Source: Daedaleopsis sinensis | Taxonomy: Eukaryota; Basidiomycota; Agaricomycetes; Polyporales; Polyporaceae | DNA: 64,000 nucleotides | Assembly: GCA_033807695.1 (NCBI GenBank) | Contig: CM066305.1 | Span: 1-64,000, forward strand | Reading direction: 5' to 3' | Shown here: piece by piece, positions 1-11,039 of the stretch | Layout: every line of letters begins with the position of its first letter | Position numbering within the stretch: position 1 is the first letter of the stretch | Translations under genes and position numbers: made by a program | Notes under the pieces: generated by a model | Database searches by the model: none | What the model was told of the DNA's origin: nothing | Seen by the model: only the letters and a program-made list of their open reading frames with translations

Positions 1-2
1 AA

Positions 3-435
3 GCTAAATATGAATCTTTAAAATCTAAAAATAAAGAATTAGCAGATCAATTAGAGCAGGATACTACGGAAAGAGATTCAGTAGCTGAATCTAAAGCCGA
101 ACTTTCCCAAGAATGTCATAAATTAGTTGAAGAATATCAAAATCAAATTTTGGAAACTAATAAAGCTTTAGATATTCATAAAAATTTCTTAAACGATTTA
201 AGTACTAAACCTTTTACACCTGAAAATCAAGCAGAAAATACAGCAAGTGCTTGATATTGGGCTTAAACAATCTGAGTTAATTCAAAAAGCTTTAGATTTA
301 TATAAGAATGCCAGTCATAAACTATGGAATGGTCGTCTTTGATAATATTAATTCTTTTTACAGTCAATTGACTTTTGAACAACTTTGGGCTGTCTCTCAT
401 ATTTGTGCTTGCATTTTTTATTTTATTATTTATTA
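3..435 (+). pseudogene. Decayed mitochondrial ORF, 5' end cut by window edge
   Basis: An open frame enters from the left edge and encodes a hydrophilic, Glu/Lys/Gln-rich, coiled-coil-like stretch until a TGA at 252 (TAA at 264 if TGA is read as Trp, as in fungal mitochondria). The reading then continues in a second frame (about 244-345) and a third (about 341-435). The third frame ends in an aromatic and aliphatic stretch that could be a membrane helix (FYSQLTFEQLWAVSHIC and onward). Continuous protein-like sequence spread over three frames means frameshifts: either real decay or uncorrected read errors at a low-coverage contig end. No family was identified. AT content and codon use match mitochondrial DNA and not the nuclear genes to the right. 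Confidence 0.5.
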
Positions 436-1254
436 AAATAATAAAATAGAAGATAAATATCCAAGATTAGGTCGTATAATCCGGTTGAGAAGATTATTCC
501 AACAATATTATTTATTGTTAAATATATTGTTAATTATTATTACACTTTCAGGCAACTATCTTTATTAACTTTACTATATTAACTAGTTAGTTAAATTCAA
601 AATTAATAATATTATATCTACCCCTCATATTTTTAAACATAATTAACATTAGTTTAAACATAATTACTATATGTTATTTATCTTAAAATTTAAAATATTT
701 TACTAAATAGTTGTACTATCTTTAAAATAATAAATTATTTTAACTTCCGTAGTAGACGGCAGGAGTATATCATAATATTTTACCTGTTATTTTATAAAGA
801 TTTACAGATAAATGTATTACTAAGATAGTATAGAGCAAATACCACTAAAAAAATAATAAATTACTTTAGCTTTATATCTAGAAGTTCTATTTATAACCTT
901 TAACATAGCTAGAACACTTAGTAATTCTTAACCTACCTTTAAATAATGGTAGATAATTACTAAGTGTAATAACTACTTTATATTTTAGGTCTTCCGGTTA
1001 TTTTATATACAACTACCTCCATTTTACTATAACAGCATAATAAATAAAAATAGCTAAAAACTTTAAAAAGAAAATAAATAGTTTATAAAGAAATACTTAG
1101 AAATGTAGTTTATTTTCTTGTATATATTATAAATAATAGTTTTTATTTTATAAAATAATTAAAAAAAAAAATATATAAAAGAGATTATAAACATTGCGTA
1201 TAGCATATAAAATACAACTTATTTAATTTTAAGTTTAAAACACAGTAAGAATTT
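436..1254. other. AT-rich mitochondrial intergenic DNA
   Basis: Strongly AT-rich sequence with homopolymer runs and no supportable ORF, tRNA or rRNA. It looks like the spacer upstream of the mitochondrial small-subunit rRNA. Confidence 0.6.
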
Positions 1255-2752
1255 AATTTTGGTTCCGATTGAACGTTTTTCAGTAGTTTAAGACATGCGA
1301 ATCGTTGTTTTCAACATATAATAATATATATTAGAAAATAAGGTGTAGAGGTGAGTATGTTAAATAAGATACCCTATAGTCTTCATAAATAGGAGATAAA
1401 AAAAGGAGATAGTTCTGCTATAGGATTCTATTTAATTTGATTAGGTAGTTGATAGGGTAACGGCCTACCAAGCCAACGATCGAAAGTCAAGTTTGAAAGA
1501 ACCTCTGGCCACATTGGGAATGAAATCTCCCAAGTAGTAATAAACTACCAGCAGTCAAGAATATTAGTCAATGCTCGCAAGAGTGAACTAGCTAACTGAA
1601 ATCATAGAATTTCTTCAAATTCATGATGTCGTAAGGGAAAATAATGATAATACCTTACTATGAGTGTCGTCCAAATCTGGTGCCAGAAGACTCGGTAAGA
1701 CCAGAGACGCAAACGTTAATCATCATAAACAGGCGTAAAGGGTTTGTAGGCAGCTTTCACCAAACTATGATTAAAAAATAAAGTAGTTTAATTGAAAGCT
1801 AGAATCAAAAAGAGGTTATAGTGTATAACGCCTAGAGGAGGGCTGATATCCATAGATCCTAGGCAGAATACTCAGGGCGAAGGCCACTCTCCACTACTGA
1901 TTGACGCTGAGAAACGAAGGTTAGGGTAGGAAATAGGATTAGATACCCCGGTACTCCTTTCTGTAAACGATGAATGGTAGTCATTAGTTTTATAACTAGA
2001 GACGAAGTTAACACAATAACCATTCCGCCTTGTGAGTACTACTGCAAAGTAGAAAACAAAAAAAATTAGTCGGTCTCGAAGCAAACGGAGTGAAGCATGT
2101 TATTTAATACGATAATCCGCGTAAAATCTTACCAGAGCTTGCATACAAACTTTCTTTTTCAAAAAAGAGAAAGGAGTATTTTTATTTTTCTAAAATACTT
2201 AAGTACAGGTGTTGCATGGCTGTCTTCAGTTCGTGTTGTTAAACATTAGGTTAATTCCACTAACGAACGAAATCCCTGTTATTAATTTATACTTAATAAC
2301 TAATGAATCTGATAGAGATTCAGCGGGGGCTAAGACAAGTCGTTATGGCCCTCATGCTCTGGGCTATAGACGTGCCACAAAAACTTTTACAAAGTGATGC
2401 AATACTTCGAAAAGAAGTGGAGCTAATCATTAAAAAAAGTGATTTATATTAAATATAAGCCGGATTGTCTCCTGAAATTCGGAGGCATGAAGAAGGAATT
2501 CCGAGTAATCGTTGATAAGTAGCGCAACGGTGAAGCTAGTTTCGTGATGAACTAACTGTCTGTCGCTGGGAAGAAGCTTTAAAGTGAAGGAAACTGGAGG
2601 AAGATATTGTTTTTTTTCTTAATTAAGTTTTTGACTTTATATCGGTCTTTTAAACAATTAAGTTAAACTTATTGGCTTTAGTTAATTCATTTGGGTAACA
2701 TCTCAAAAGTCATAGCATGGTAGCTGTACTGGAAAGTGCAGCTGGATAATAA
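1255..2752 (+). rRNA. rns: Mitochondrial small-subunit ribosomal RNA (rns)
   Basis: Universally conserved SSU rRNA blocks occur in the right order: a 5' block resembling the leader of the 16S family near 1262; the fungal mt-SSU region GTGCCAGAAGACTCGGTAA near 1680 (the 530 loop); GGATTAGATACCC near 1937; the GTGTTGCATGGCTGTC block near 2208; and the 3' terminal GTACTGGAAAGTGCAGCTGG block ending near 2750. The site of the standard fungal mt-SSU primer MS1 is recognisable near 1550 and that of MS2 near 2100. Some normally invariant positions differ: the block equivalent to GTCGTAACA reads GTCATAGCA near 2710, which may be sequencing error or decay. The ends are estimates. Confidence 0.9.
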
Positions 2753-2822
2753 ATATATTGTAACCCCCTGATAAATGTAGTTTTTTATAAGAGAGGTAGA
2801 GTACCTAACGATAATATTCATT

Positions 2823-2900
2823 AAGGGGTTAGCTTAGTTGGTTTTAAAGCAGTAAATCTTACACACTTATTGACCGGGAGTTCGAATCCCCCACCTCTTA
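2823..2900 (+). tRNA. trnV: Mitochondrial tRNA-Val(UAC)
   Basis: A cloverleaf can be drawn: acceptor AAGGGGT (2823-2829) with ACCTCTT (2893-2899), D-stem GCTT/AAGC, anticodon loop CTTACAC (2858-2864) with anticodon TAC, and T-loop TTCGAAT (2881-2887). The T-stem carries one A-C mismatch and there is one extra base between the D and anticodon stems, so the copy may be imperfect. It lies just 3' of the small-subunit rRNA. Confidence 0.55.
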
Positions 2901-2985
2901 ACTATACTAATTAATTTTCATATTAATGTCTTACTTTGGATCCATTAGCTATTATGGCTTTATAGAATACTAGCATAGAAGTATA

Positions 2986-3062
2986 GCGAGTATGTCGAAA
3001 TTGAGTAGCCGAGTGAATCTTAGGTTTTCATTATTTTAAGAGTTCAAGTCTCTTTACTCGTA
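2986..3062 (+). tRNA. trnL: Mitochondrial tRNA-Leu(UAG)
   Basis: The acceptor pairs GCGAGTA with TACTCGT. The T-arm AAGAG-TTCAAGT-CTCTT is perfect, and the anticodon loop CTTAGGT gives TAG. The variable region is only about 7 nt, short for tRNA-Leu, and the D-arm is poor, so identity and integrity are uncertain. Confidence 0.5.
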
Positions 3063-3073
3063 TAAAAAAGTCA

Positions 3074-3146
3074 AACATCTTTAGTTTAAGGGTTAAAACG
3101 AAAATCTTCGAAATTTTTAATAATGGTTCAATTCCATAAGATGTTT
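3074..3146 (+). tRNA. trnR: Mitochondrial tRNA-Arg(UCG)
   Basis: This 73-nt cloverleaf has acceptor AACATCT/AGATGTT (7 of 7 pairs), D-stem GTTT/AAAC, anticodon stem AAAAT/ATTTT around loop CTTCGAA (anticodon TCG), and T-loop TTCAATT with 4 of 5 T-stem pairs. It is the best-formed tRNA of the cluster. Confidence 0.7.
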
Positions 3147-3158
3147 TACATAAATGAA

Positions 3159-3236
3159 AATAAAGTTGCTTAATGGTTTAAGTTTATACTTATAGTATTA
3201 TCGGTTGTATTAGTGAGTTCAATTCTCCTTTATTTA
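3159..3236 (+). tRNA. tRNA-like sequence, identity unresolved
   Basis: An acceptor-like pair AATAAAG/CTTTATT brackets a T-loop TTCAATT, but the T-stem keeps only three pairs. The anticodon arm can be folded in more than one way (TAT in one fold), with a long variable region. It may be a decayed or misread class II tRNA. Confidence 0.3.
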
Positions 3237-3325
3237 TTATTTTACTGTATTACTATTAATATCTTATCTTTAGGGTATGATATAAGGATAGGTAAAATAT
3301 TTTTTTTAAGATGTAACTTAGGATG

Positions 3326-3476
3326 CCCTTAACCCTAACCCTAACCCTAACCCTAACCCTAACCCTAACCCTAACCCTAACCCTAACCCTAACCCTAACC
3401 CTAACCCTAACCCTAACCCTAACCCTAACCCTAACCCTAACCCTAACCCTAACCCTAACCCTAACCCTAACCCTAA
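3326..3476. repeat. Telomere repeat tract (CCCTAA)n, about 25 copies
   Basis: The tract is a near-perfect array of CCCTAA on the + strand, i.e. TTAGGG on the other strand, the common filamentous-fungal telomere repeat. The C-rich strand reading rightward means that the chromosome end lies to the left. About 150 bp is a normal fungal telomere length. The mitochondrial sequence at 1-3325 therefore lies distal to the telomere. Confidence 0.95.
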
Positions 3477-3836
3477 GTAGCCTTGCTCTGCTTCGCACAA
3501 TATTTATATAACATGTAGTACATCACAACAATTTGTATAGATGCATCTCTAGCATCGGTTGTGCGAGCCTTGCAACAATTGTGTGACCACAGAATTCCCA
3601 CAGTGCCAAAGCAATAGAAAGTTGCTGGAAATAGTTGAGCTAGCACCTCATTACAGACTACTGCTTTGCAACAGTAACACCGCAATATATATAGTAGCCA
3701 ACTTGTATGGCCCATAACTTTTTATCTATTGATTATAATCAAGTGAAACTAGTATAGTTAGAAAGCTATTGACCAGGACTACAAAAAACGAAAACGCTTG
3801 TTCGTCTTTTCGGGCGCTTATATTGTTACTTTTGTA
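3477..3836. repeat. Subtelomeric direct repeat, copy 1
   Basis: About 360 bp starting exactly at the end of the telomere tract (GTAGCCTTGCTCTGC). It recurs with high identity at 4877-5235 in the same orientation. Its distal third includes one member of the dispersed hairpin family (GGGCGCTT). Confidence 0.85.
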
Positions 3837-3841
3837 TCGCC

Positions 3842-3990
3842 AATAACTCCTTAACTAATAGTCATAACAAAGTGAAACTGATATAGTTAGAAAGCTACTG
3901 ACCCTGGCTACAAAAAACGAAAATGCTACTTCGCCTTTTTGGGCGCTTTTTGCTTACTTAAGCGCCCAGGTGCGGTCAATAGTCCTCTTT
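3842..3990. repeat. Dispersed hairpin repeat (GGGCGCTT ... AAGCGCCC), telomere-side copy
   Basis: A roughly 130-bp unit: AACTCCTTAACTAA, then GAAAGCTACTGACC, then an inverted repeat GGGCGCTT/AAGCGCCC, ending in AGGTGCGGTCAATA. Related copies lie at 3716-3830, 5106-5235, 33885-33976, 34283-34425, 34510-34592 and 34862-35005. Confidence 0.75.
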
Positions 3991-4876
3991 ATAACATGTA
4001 CTAGTAGCAGCCTTCTAATAGCACTCCATACTAGCAGCCATTATAATGCCAAGTAATGCTCAAGTTCAATACAAACGCGACGCAAAATATAGAGTAGTAT
4101 GCTGCAGTTCATTATGATGTTGGTGTAGATTACAGTCAGCACCATGCTGGTGATAGTCATGTTGCATGCTTCGCCACATAGTTATCTGAAGTCAACACCT
4201 GAGCTCGCATAAATTATTGGCTGCGCAACATTTATGTGGTATAGTATGGGTTGACAATATTTCACTATGGATCCTAGTTATTGTTGCGCTCCAGCACATT
4301 ATATGTAGACAGTACTTACTCTGCTATTACTTACCCTGCTGATTGCTGATACTTGATATTGTAATGTCATTATATGCTTCGCACAATAATATGCTGAGGT
4401 TGATACTTGAGCTAGCACACATTATCTACTATGCAACATTAGTGAGGAGTGTAACATTGATGTGGTATAGTATGAGTCTACAATATTTTATTTTAGGCGG
4501 TAGTTGTTGTTGCACCGCAGCACAATATCCATTGCAGTATTTAATTATCCTGCTGTTCTTACCCTGCTGATGATTACTATTGTGATAATATTACATGCTT
4601 CGCACAATAATATGCTGAAGTCAATGCTTGAACTCGTACAGATTAATTACTGCGCAACATTAATGTAGTATAGTACAGTGCCGCAATATTTTAATATACA
4701 GCAACTGTGCAGCGCAACACTCATTGATGAAGAATAGCACACTATTAAATGCAAGACTATGGTAATTTATATGCAGGTACAAATCGTGCAAAGCATGCTG
4801 CACGCAAAGTACAACCTCTTATATTATCACTGCACAATATTAGATGCAGCACTACAGTAGTTTATATTGCACATAG
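3991..4876. other. Subtelomeric non-coding DNA
   Basis: AT-rich, with loosely repeated phrases such as TGCTTCGCACAATAATATGCTGA (in part) around 4370 and 4600, suggesting old tandem duplication of about 230 bp. No gene was seen. Confidence 0.5.
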
Positions 4877-5235
4877 TAGCCTTGCTCTGCTTCGCACAAT
4901 ATTTATATAACATGTAGTACATCACAACAATTTGTATAGATGCATCTCTAGCATCGGTTGTGCGAGCCTTGCAACAATTGTGTGACCACAGAATTCCCAT
5001 AGTGCCAAAGAATAGAATGTTGTGGTAAATAGTTAACCTAGCACCTTATTACAGACCAGTGCTTTGCAACAGTAACATCACAATATATATGGTAGCCAAC
5101 TTGTATGGTCCATAACTTTTTATCTATTGACTATAATGAAGTCAAACTAGTATGGTTAGAAAGCTATTGAACAGGGCTACAACAAATGATAATGCTTGTT
5201 CGCCTTTTCGGGCGCTTATTTTGTTACTTTTGTAA
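4877..5235. repeat. Subtelomeric direct repeat, copy 2
   Basis: Second copy of the unit at 3477-3836. The first roughly 120 bp are nearly identical, after which the copies diverge slowly. It is followed by a (TA)n microsatellite at 5325-5351. Confidence 0.85.
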
Positions 5236-5619
5236 TGTATGCTTTGCCCCCCTGCCCCCTCCCCCCCTGTACACATCGTACATGACCGTTCGTGTAGTAT
5301 GTACAATGTGTAGTACATACACACAATATATATATATATATATATATATAGATTGCATAGTATCATCTGAGCGTGCGCTGTACGGATAATTCGCTGTGAG
5401 CAGGGCTGGTAAATAGCTATATTCATGGGCGTCTATCTATCGGATCCTTCGTAAAAGAGTCGTAAATGTCAGCTTTGCAACACTGTTGCAGCAACTTTGC
5501 TCTGTGGCACATTGTCGGTAAATTCATTGCACAGCCTAAATTTACGTTACTGACATTCACAGATTTCGAAGGTCAAGTAATCCGCTGGGAGTAACATGCA
5601 ACTCACATTTATAGCATTC
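5236..5619. other. Gene-free stretch with (TA)n microsatellite
   Basis: Holds a C-rich run near 5245-5270 and a TA dinucleotide tract at 5325-5351. No gene was seen. Confidence 0.5.
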
Positions 5620-6760
5620 GCAGCAAGACCTCCTGGTCGCCTGACTACACTGGTCGCCCCGTTCACAACATAACTACAACTTAATTGGCATGTGCGGTAC
5701 AGTCGGACCTCCTGGACGCCCTACTTTGCTAATCACCCTATTCGCAACATCACTACAACAACATCACTGCAACTTGATTGGCATGTGCGGCGCATCAGGA
5801 CCTCCTGGACGCCCTACTTTTGTGTCGCCTCCTTAACTTGATTGGCATGTGCGGTCCAGTCAGACCTCCTGGACGCCCTACTTTGCTAATCACCCTATTC
5901 GCAACATCACTACAACAACATCACTGCAACTTGATTGGCATGTGCGGCGCATCAGGACCTCCTGGACGCCCTACTTTTGTGTCGCCTCCTTAACTTGATT
6001 GGCATGTGCGGCACATCAGGACCTCCTGGACGCCCTACTTTGCTAATCACCCCGTTCACAACATCACTGCAACTTGATTGGCATGTGCGGCGCATCAGGA
6101 CCTCCTGGACGCCCTACTTTTGTGTCGCCTCCTTAACTTGATTGGCATGTGCGGTCCAGTCAGACCTCCTGGACGCCCTACTTTGCTAATCACCCTATTC
6201 GCAACATCACTACAACAACATCACTGCAACTTGATTGGCATGTGCGGCGCATCAGGACCTCCTGGACGCCCTACTTTTGTGTCGCCTCCTTAACTTGATT
6301 GGCATGTGCGGTCCAGTCAGACCTCCTGGACGCCCTACTTTGCTAATCACCCTATTCGCAACATCACTACAACAACATCACTGCAACTTGATTGGCATGT
6401 GCGGCGCATCAGGACCTCCTGGACGCCCTACTTTTGTGTCGCCTCCTTAACTTGATTGGCATGTGCGGCACATCAGGACCTCCTGGACGCCCTACTTTGC
6501 TAATCACCCCGTTCACAACATCACTGCAACTTGATTGGCATGTGCGGCGCATCAGGACCTCCTGGACGCCCTACTTTGCTAATCATCCCATTCACAACAT
6601 CACTGCAACTTGATTGGCATATGCGTCACACCAGGACATGCCGGACGCCTCATGTTTATATTGCCCCCTTGTGTTGCATTGTTCAGCATGACCGCACATG
6701 TGGGCAGTGGGACCTCCTGGATGCCCGACTCAGCTGGTCGCCCAATTCACAACATAATTA
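5620..6760. repeat. Higher-order minisatellite, 157/143-bp units
   Basis: Thirteen or so subunits begin with TTGATTGGCATGTGCGG. They come in three lengths (about 63, 80 and 94 bp) that alternate to give units of 157 bp (63+94) or 143 bp (63+80). Unit starts shift 157, 143, 157, 157 and 143 bp from 5778 onward. Every subunit contains ACCTCCTGGACGCCC, a diverged form of the GACGTC-N3-GACGTC dyad found further in. Edges before 5680 and after 6650 are degenerate. Confidence 0.9.
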
Positions 6761-6989
6761 CGGCTTGATTAGGACATACTTTGAAATTTAACCGACAATA
6801 GGGGGGCCTCCGGGAGACCCTTGTTTGTCATGACTATCTTATATCTACTGCCATGTAACATTCATTGTGGAGGTGAGATTTTATAGGATATCTCACTATA
6901 TCTCATTCACGAAATCAAGACAAGCATTTCATAAATAAAGTATTGTTTTGTGTATGAGTACCCAAGTATACGTACATATATATGACTTT

Positions 6990-9900
6990 TTAAGCAAAGG
7001 GCAAACCCCCGTCATTGTCAGAGCTCTCTTCATCTTCATCTGGTTCAAAGCCTGGAACAGGGAAGATATCTTCATCGTCATGTCCCAAACTCTCCTCCTC
7101 TTCTTCATCTGGTTCAAAGCCTGGAGCAAGGAACATATCTTCATCGCTGTCTGAGATCTCAATTATCTCTTCCCCTCCCGCTCTGCCCTTGCCTTTGCCT
7201 GAATATCCCACAATCTCCACTGAAGGTGAGCGCTCGACCTCGAACTCGAACTCGAAGGATGGAGATAGCCTAGGTGATATCATCCTAGAGGCTGGAGGGC
7301 GCATATTAGAAGGACCAGGGGTTGGTGCGCGTGACGCCAGAGGTTGACTTTCTCCTCTACCATTTGTAGCTTCATCCAAGTATGACAGGATGCTTGGCTG
7401 GCGACGGGCAACAGAAGGCGCACGAGCTGACCCAAACAAATGTTCCGGAGCAATTGAAGGTGCACGAGACGGTGGAAGAGAGTTGGCAATGAATGATGGT
7501 GCAGGACGCACAAGGAAGGGATTCTCATCTGGTGGAGGTGGCATGCGTAGCTCGTCCATTGGAGGGGGGCTATCTTCTTCCTCTTCTTCAGCCATGAAGG
7601 TCCCTAGCTGGAACTCAACTTCATATTCCACTGACTGATTGAATGCAATGTGTGGAGCTGCTGTCAATCCGCCATCCTCGTCGAGACTGAAGAATGTGAA
7701 CTTGTGGCGATCATGCGTGACCATAGGCATTTTCGTCACCCACATGCGGTCTGAGCTGGTGTGTGGTAGCCATAGAAGTTTCTTGAACTCCTTTAAGACT
7801 TTGGAGCGGATAAGCTGGGCTGCATTGGGCTTCGCCTGAGTCATGACTTGCATCCAGTCTTGGAAGTACCGACAGCTACCAAAGTTCTGCATGTTCTCGA
7901 TCTTGGCACCCTTAGGAGGGAAGTAGCGATTGAATAGAGTTGTGGTCCAGAACTTCTCATCTCGGGGACGCATCCATGCTGCACGGAGAGGGATAATGGA
8001 GTGTTTGAACATAGCAATGGTGACCTTTGCTAGTTCAGCAATGGTGAGAGTCGTATAGGCAGGATCTTTGCGGCTTTTGAGATTAGGAGAGACAGTCATG
8101 ATGTCAAAGGGGAATTGAGCCCAGATCCGGTCCACAACACTATCGGCATAGAGAAGGCCTTGTCCATCCCGACCAAGATTCTGTTCGAAAGGCCTATCTT
8201 CTTCATCAGAGTCTTGAGGGATGTCTCGTCCGGCTAGGCGCAAACGAGGATGAAGGCGAACACCACGGTCATCTAACCCAAAGACACTCGGAGTGATAGC
8301 CTCAGGATTGACAAATTCGATGGGGGTTGTGTGGGTAATGCGGTTGCTTGTGCGTGCAGTGTTTGCGGGTCGTCGTCCAAAGGAAATGCCACCTGCACCT
8401 AAGCGAGTTTGAATGTCTGTGATTGAGGCTGCTTTGTAGAGAATGCATAGCTGAGGGAGTTCCAGAACACGCTGGCGGGGAAGTCGCAACCACTGGCCAC
8501 GTTGGTCACGTAGGATATCGGCAACAACATACATGCCTTGCTCTTCAGGGACTGGATGAATTTCATCGACGTTGAACTCTTGATCTATGAGGTCGTTGTC
8601 TGTAATGTCATATCCCTCTGGAGCTCGCAAGCAGCAAGCATCCCGTAAAGCGCGTTCAGCTCGCCAATCACGAGGTCGTGACATTATAGCATTAAGCATA
8701 TAAATGCACACAGCACCAAGTGTGAGGGATGGCAAGAGGGCACGAGATTCGGGAGGGTAGTTTTGAAACTCATTGAGGACGTAGTAGATTGCAATAGTCC
8801 GATAGTTTTTGAATGCCCTAAGTAAACTTAGATAAGTGTTATTACACATAACATTCAGGACAATGTACTTACCACCAGATATCGTTGGGAATAGATACGA
8901 CAGAAAGCTCTAGAAGTTGATTTGGGAACGAGAGGAGAGTGTCGTTGACCTTGGAGAGCCGAACACGAACTTCAGCACGAGCGGTGCCATCTTGAGAGGC
9001 TCCATCGGCTCCAGCACAAACATGAAATGTATCAGCAACTTTGAAGAGATCTTCGCACAGTTTGGGGAGAGGACCAGGATACAGATCGGCAGGTGAGCGC
9101 TCCCGGAAGATACCATCATGAAGTTGATAGGTGATGGATTTGTCTGTTGTGTAAACGTTCAGATAGAGAACCTTGTCGGCACGTCCACGTTCAAACGGCT
9201 CCACTCGGAATCCTGCAAGTTCGAACAAATGGGCGCTGACGTCGGTGTGGAAGTATGAGAGCTCCGTGAGGGTTTGGGATTCGGCCTCAGGCAGTGATGG
9301 GAGAAGATGGGACACCAGGCGGGGATGGGCCACATCGAGCCATTGCACGACGTGATCGGGGTGATGGATTTCAACACCGACATCGACGAACCATTGATCG
9401 ATTTCATTGTGGTTTTGAATATAGTCCAGATCGAGGTCTTCAATAAGCAGATTGAATGCATAGTCCCGCTCATTGTGATCCTCGAAGGGAAAGGAGTATG
9501 CGCCTTTTTCACCTCGGAATTCTATCTGGAACCATGGAGCACCAAGACGTGGATGATCGCGGAGTGCTTGTCGCAGTCCAGATGCAAAGAGTTGGAGGTG
9601 TGTTTCAGGAATATCAATAGAGCTGTAGTGAAGACGTCCTTGCTTGTCATGTGCCCGAGTCAGCTCTGTTTCATAAGAGGCAGGCCAATGAGCTTGATTT
9701 TCTGGAAGGATCCTTTTGATTGTGGGTCGGATGCCTTGATTGTAGATGGCAGCGATGTCGACAGATTGAATAGCAGGAGGGAGGTCTTCACGGTAGAGGT
9801 TAGGAAAGAACAGCCGTACTTGGCGACGGAGCCCAAATCGTCCGATACATATGTTTGGAATCTTGTGTGCTGCAATATGTTTGTCTCCCTATATAATGGT

Positions 9901-10279
9901 CAGAAATTTCCGGTGACTATGTGTTATAACATACCACTTTCAACTGAATGTGGAGGCTCTTGGTCAAAGTATCGGCAAATGAAGGAACAGGATACACCGA
10001 AAGGGCATGCTTGATTGGAAGACGTGTGCTGAACCCGACCAAGGAATCAAAATCTCCTCGCAAGGAGACCATTGGACGTGTTGGGAACACCGCTCCCTGG
10101 CGAGGGTTCACAATGACTCGATGCTCCTCCGCATTCACTGTCAAGCGGCCTGCAAGCATGAGCTTGATGAACTGATCGATGCTGTCTGCACTTCCATCTT
10201 CAATGAGCGTTTGAGCGTGGTTGACAAGATCCATAAGCCCAAGAATAAGAGGCGGTAGAAATTCATCAGGATGCTCCAT
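6990..10279 (-). CDS. Subtelomeric protein of unknown function, 1053 aa, 3 exons
   Basis: Exons 10279-9935, 9861-8873 and 8817-6990 join in frame through GTATGT...AAG and GTAAGT...TAG introns. The start at 10279 is supported by a TATA box about 100 bp upstream and by continuity into exon 2. I recognise no domain. The first 700 residues look globular and mixed. The C-terminal third is Pro/Ser-rich (MPPPPDENPFLV) and then strongly acidic, with two copies of a DED-F-PGFEPDE motif in the last 60 residues and an SDSDED stretch that resembles a SUMO-interacting or acidic chromatin-binding tail. It is the most telomere-proximal gene and is co-oriented with the SNF2 and TLH helicases, so a telomeric or chromatin role is possible; that is inference from position only. 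There is no internal stop, so it appears intact. Confidence 0.75.
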
Positions 10280-10375
10280 CGCAAACAGCTAGTAGGATCT
10301 GTAGGCAGAGACGAGGGTAGGCAGAGATGAGGGTAGGAAGGAAGGGGGAAAAGGAGGAGAGTTGGGAAACAGAGG

Positions 10376-10387
10376 GTATATATACCA
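10376..10387 (-). promoter_or_regulatory. TATA box of the 1053-aa gene
   Basis: GGTATATATACC lies about 100 bp upstream of the ATG at 10279. The same spacing is seen for the SNF2 and TLH genes in this window. Confidence 0.5.
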
Positions 10388-11030
10388 GAGGGAGAATAAA
10401 TTTCAGCCACAATCACAGTGTCAGCCACCATCACGATTCAGCCACAATCAAGATGCCACAATCATGATGTCAGCATCAAGATTGATTATCATTATAAATG
10501 TTTTATTAGATATGATATATGTGATATGCCATCATTTATCTAGGGCACCTGATAAACATCAAATCATATAATATTATACATCAGTACATAACTGTATATT
10601 GATTGCAACATTATATAATTGTTTCCGCCGGTGGTGATGCAGAGGGTTCACAATTATGACCAATTAACTGCAATAGAGTCCCGCGTTTAGTACACCTTGC
10701 AGATAGACCAGACCGTAAATGATCCAATGTAAACTGTCGCTCAAAGTTTTATCAAGTGGCTCGGCAACAACTACAGCCGTGTCAGCAGCAGGAGGAAAGA
10801 ATTACAAGATGTCCACTGCGGGTGTCGGAAACATCCACAGGCACTGCAAGTAGTATAATGAGGGACTATCATTGCATCAACTACTGGGGCCCAAGGAGGT
10901 AAGCTTCTGGCCACATTTTTGGTGAGGGTATGCACGTGTAAGCTCTGTGAGTATATAACCCTAAATACACTTGCAGCTGGCAAACCGTGCGCCTTGATGA
11001 GCCGCTGGACATCTCAGGCGTAGCATAATG
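10388..11030. other. Gene-free stretch
   Basis: 10404-10490 holds a short imperfect tandem of TCAGCCACAATCA-type words just upstream of the TATA box. The rest shows nothing recognisable. Confidence 0.4.
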
Positions 11031-11039
11031 TATCTTTCT

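Noticed and set aside
3256..3511. Leu-Thr, Leu-Gly and Val-Arg repeat ORFs across the telomere
   Set aside because: They are translations of CCCTAA/TTAGGG repeats in several frames.
5778..6791. Repeated ORFs encoding CGxxGPPGRPT-like peptides
   Set aside because: Open only because the minisatellite period keeps short frames open; each stops within a unit or two and there is no start context or splice structure.
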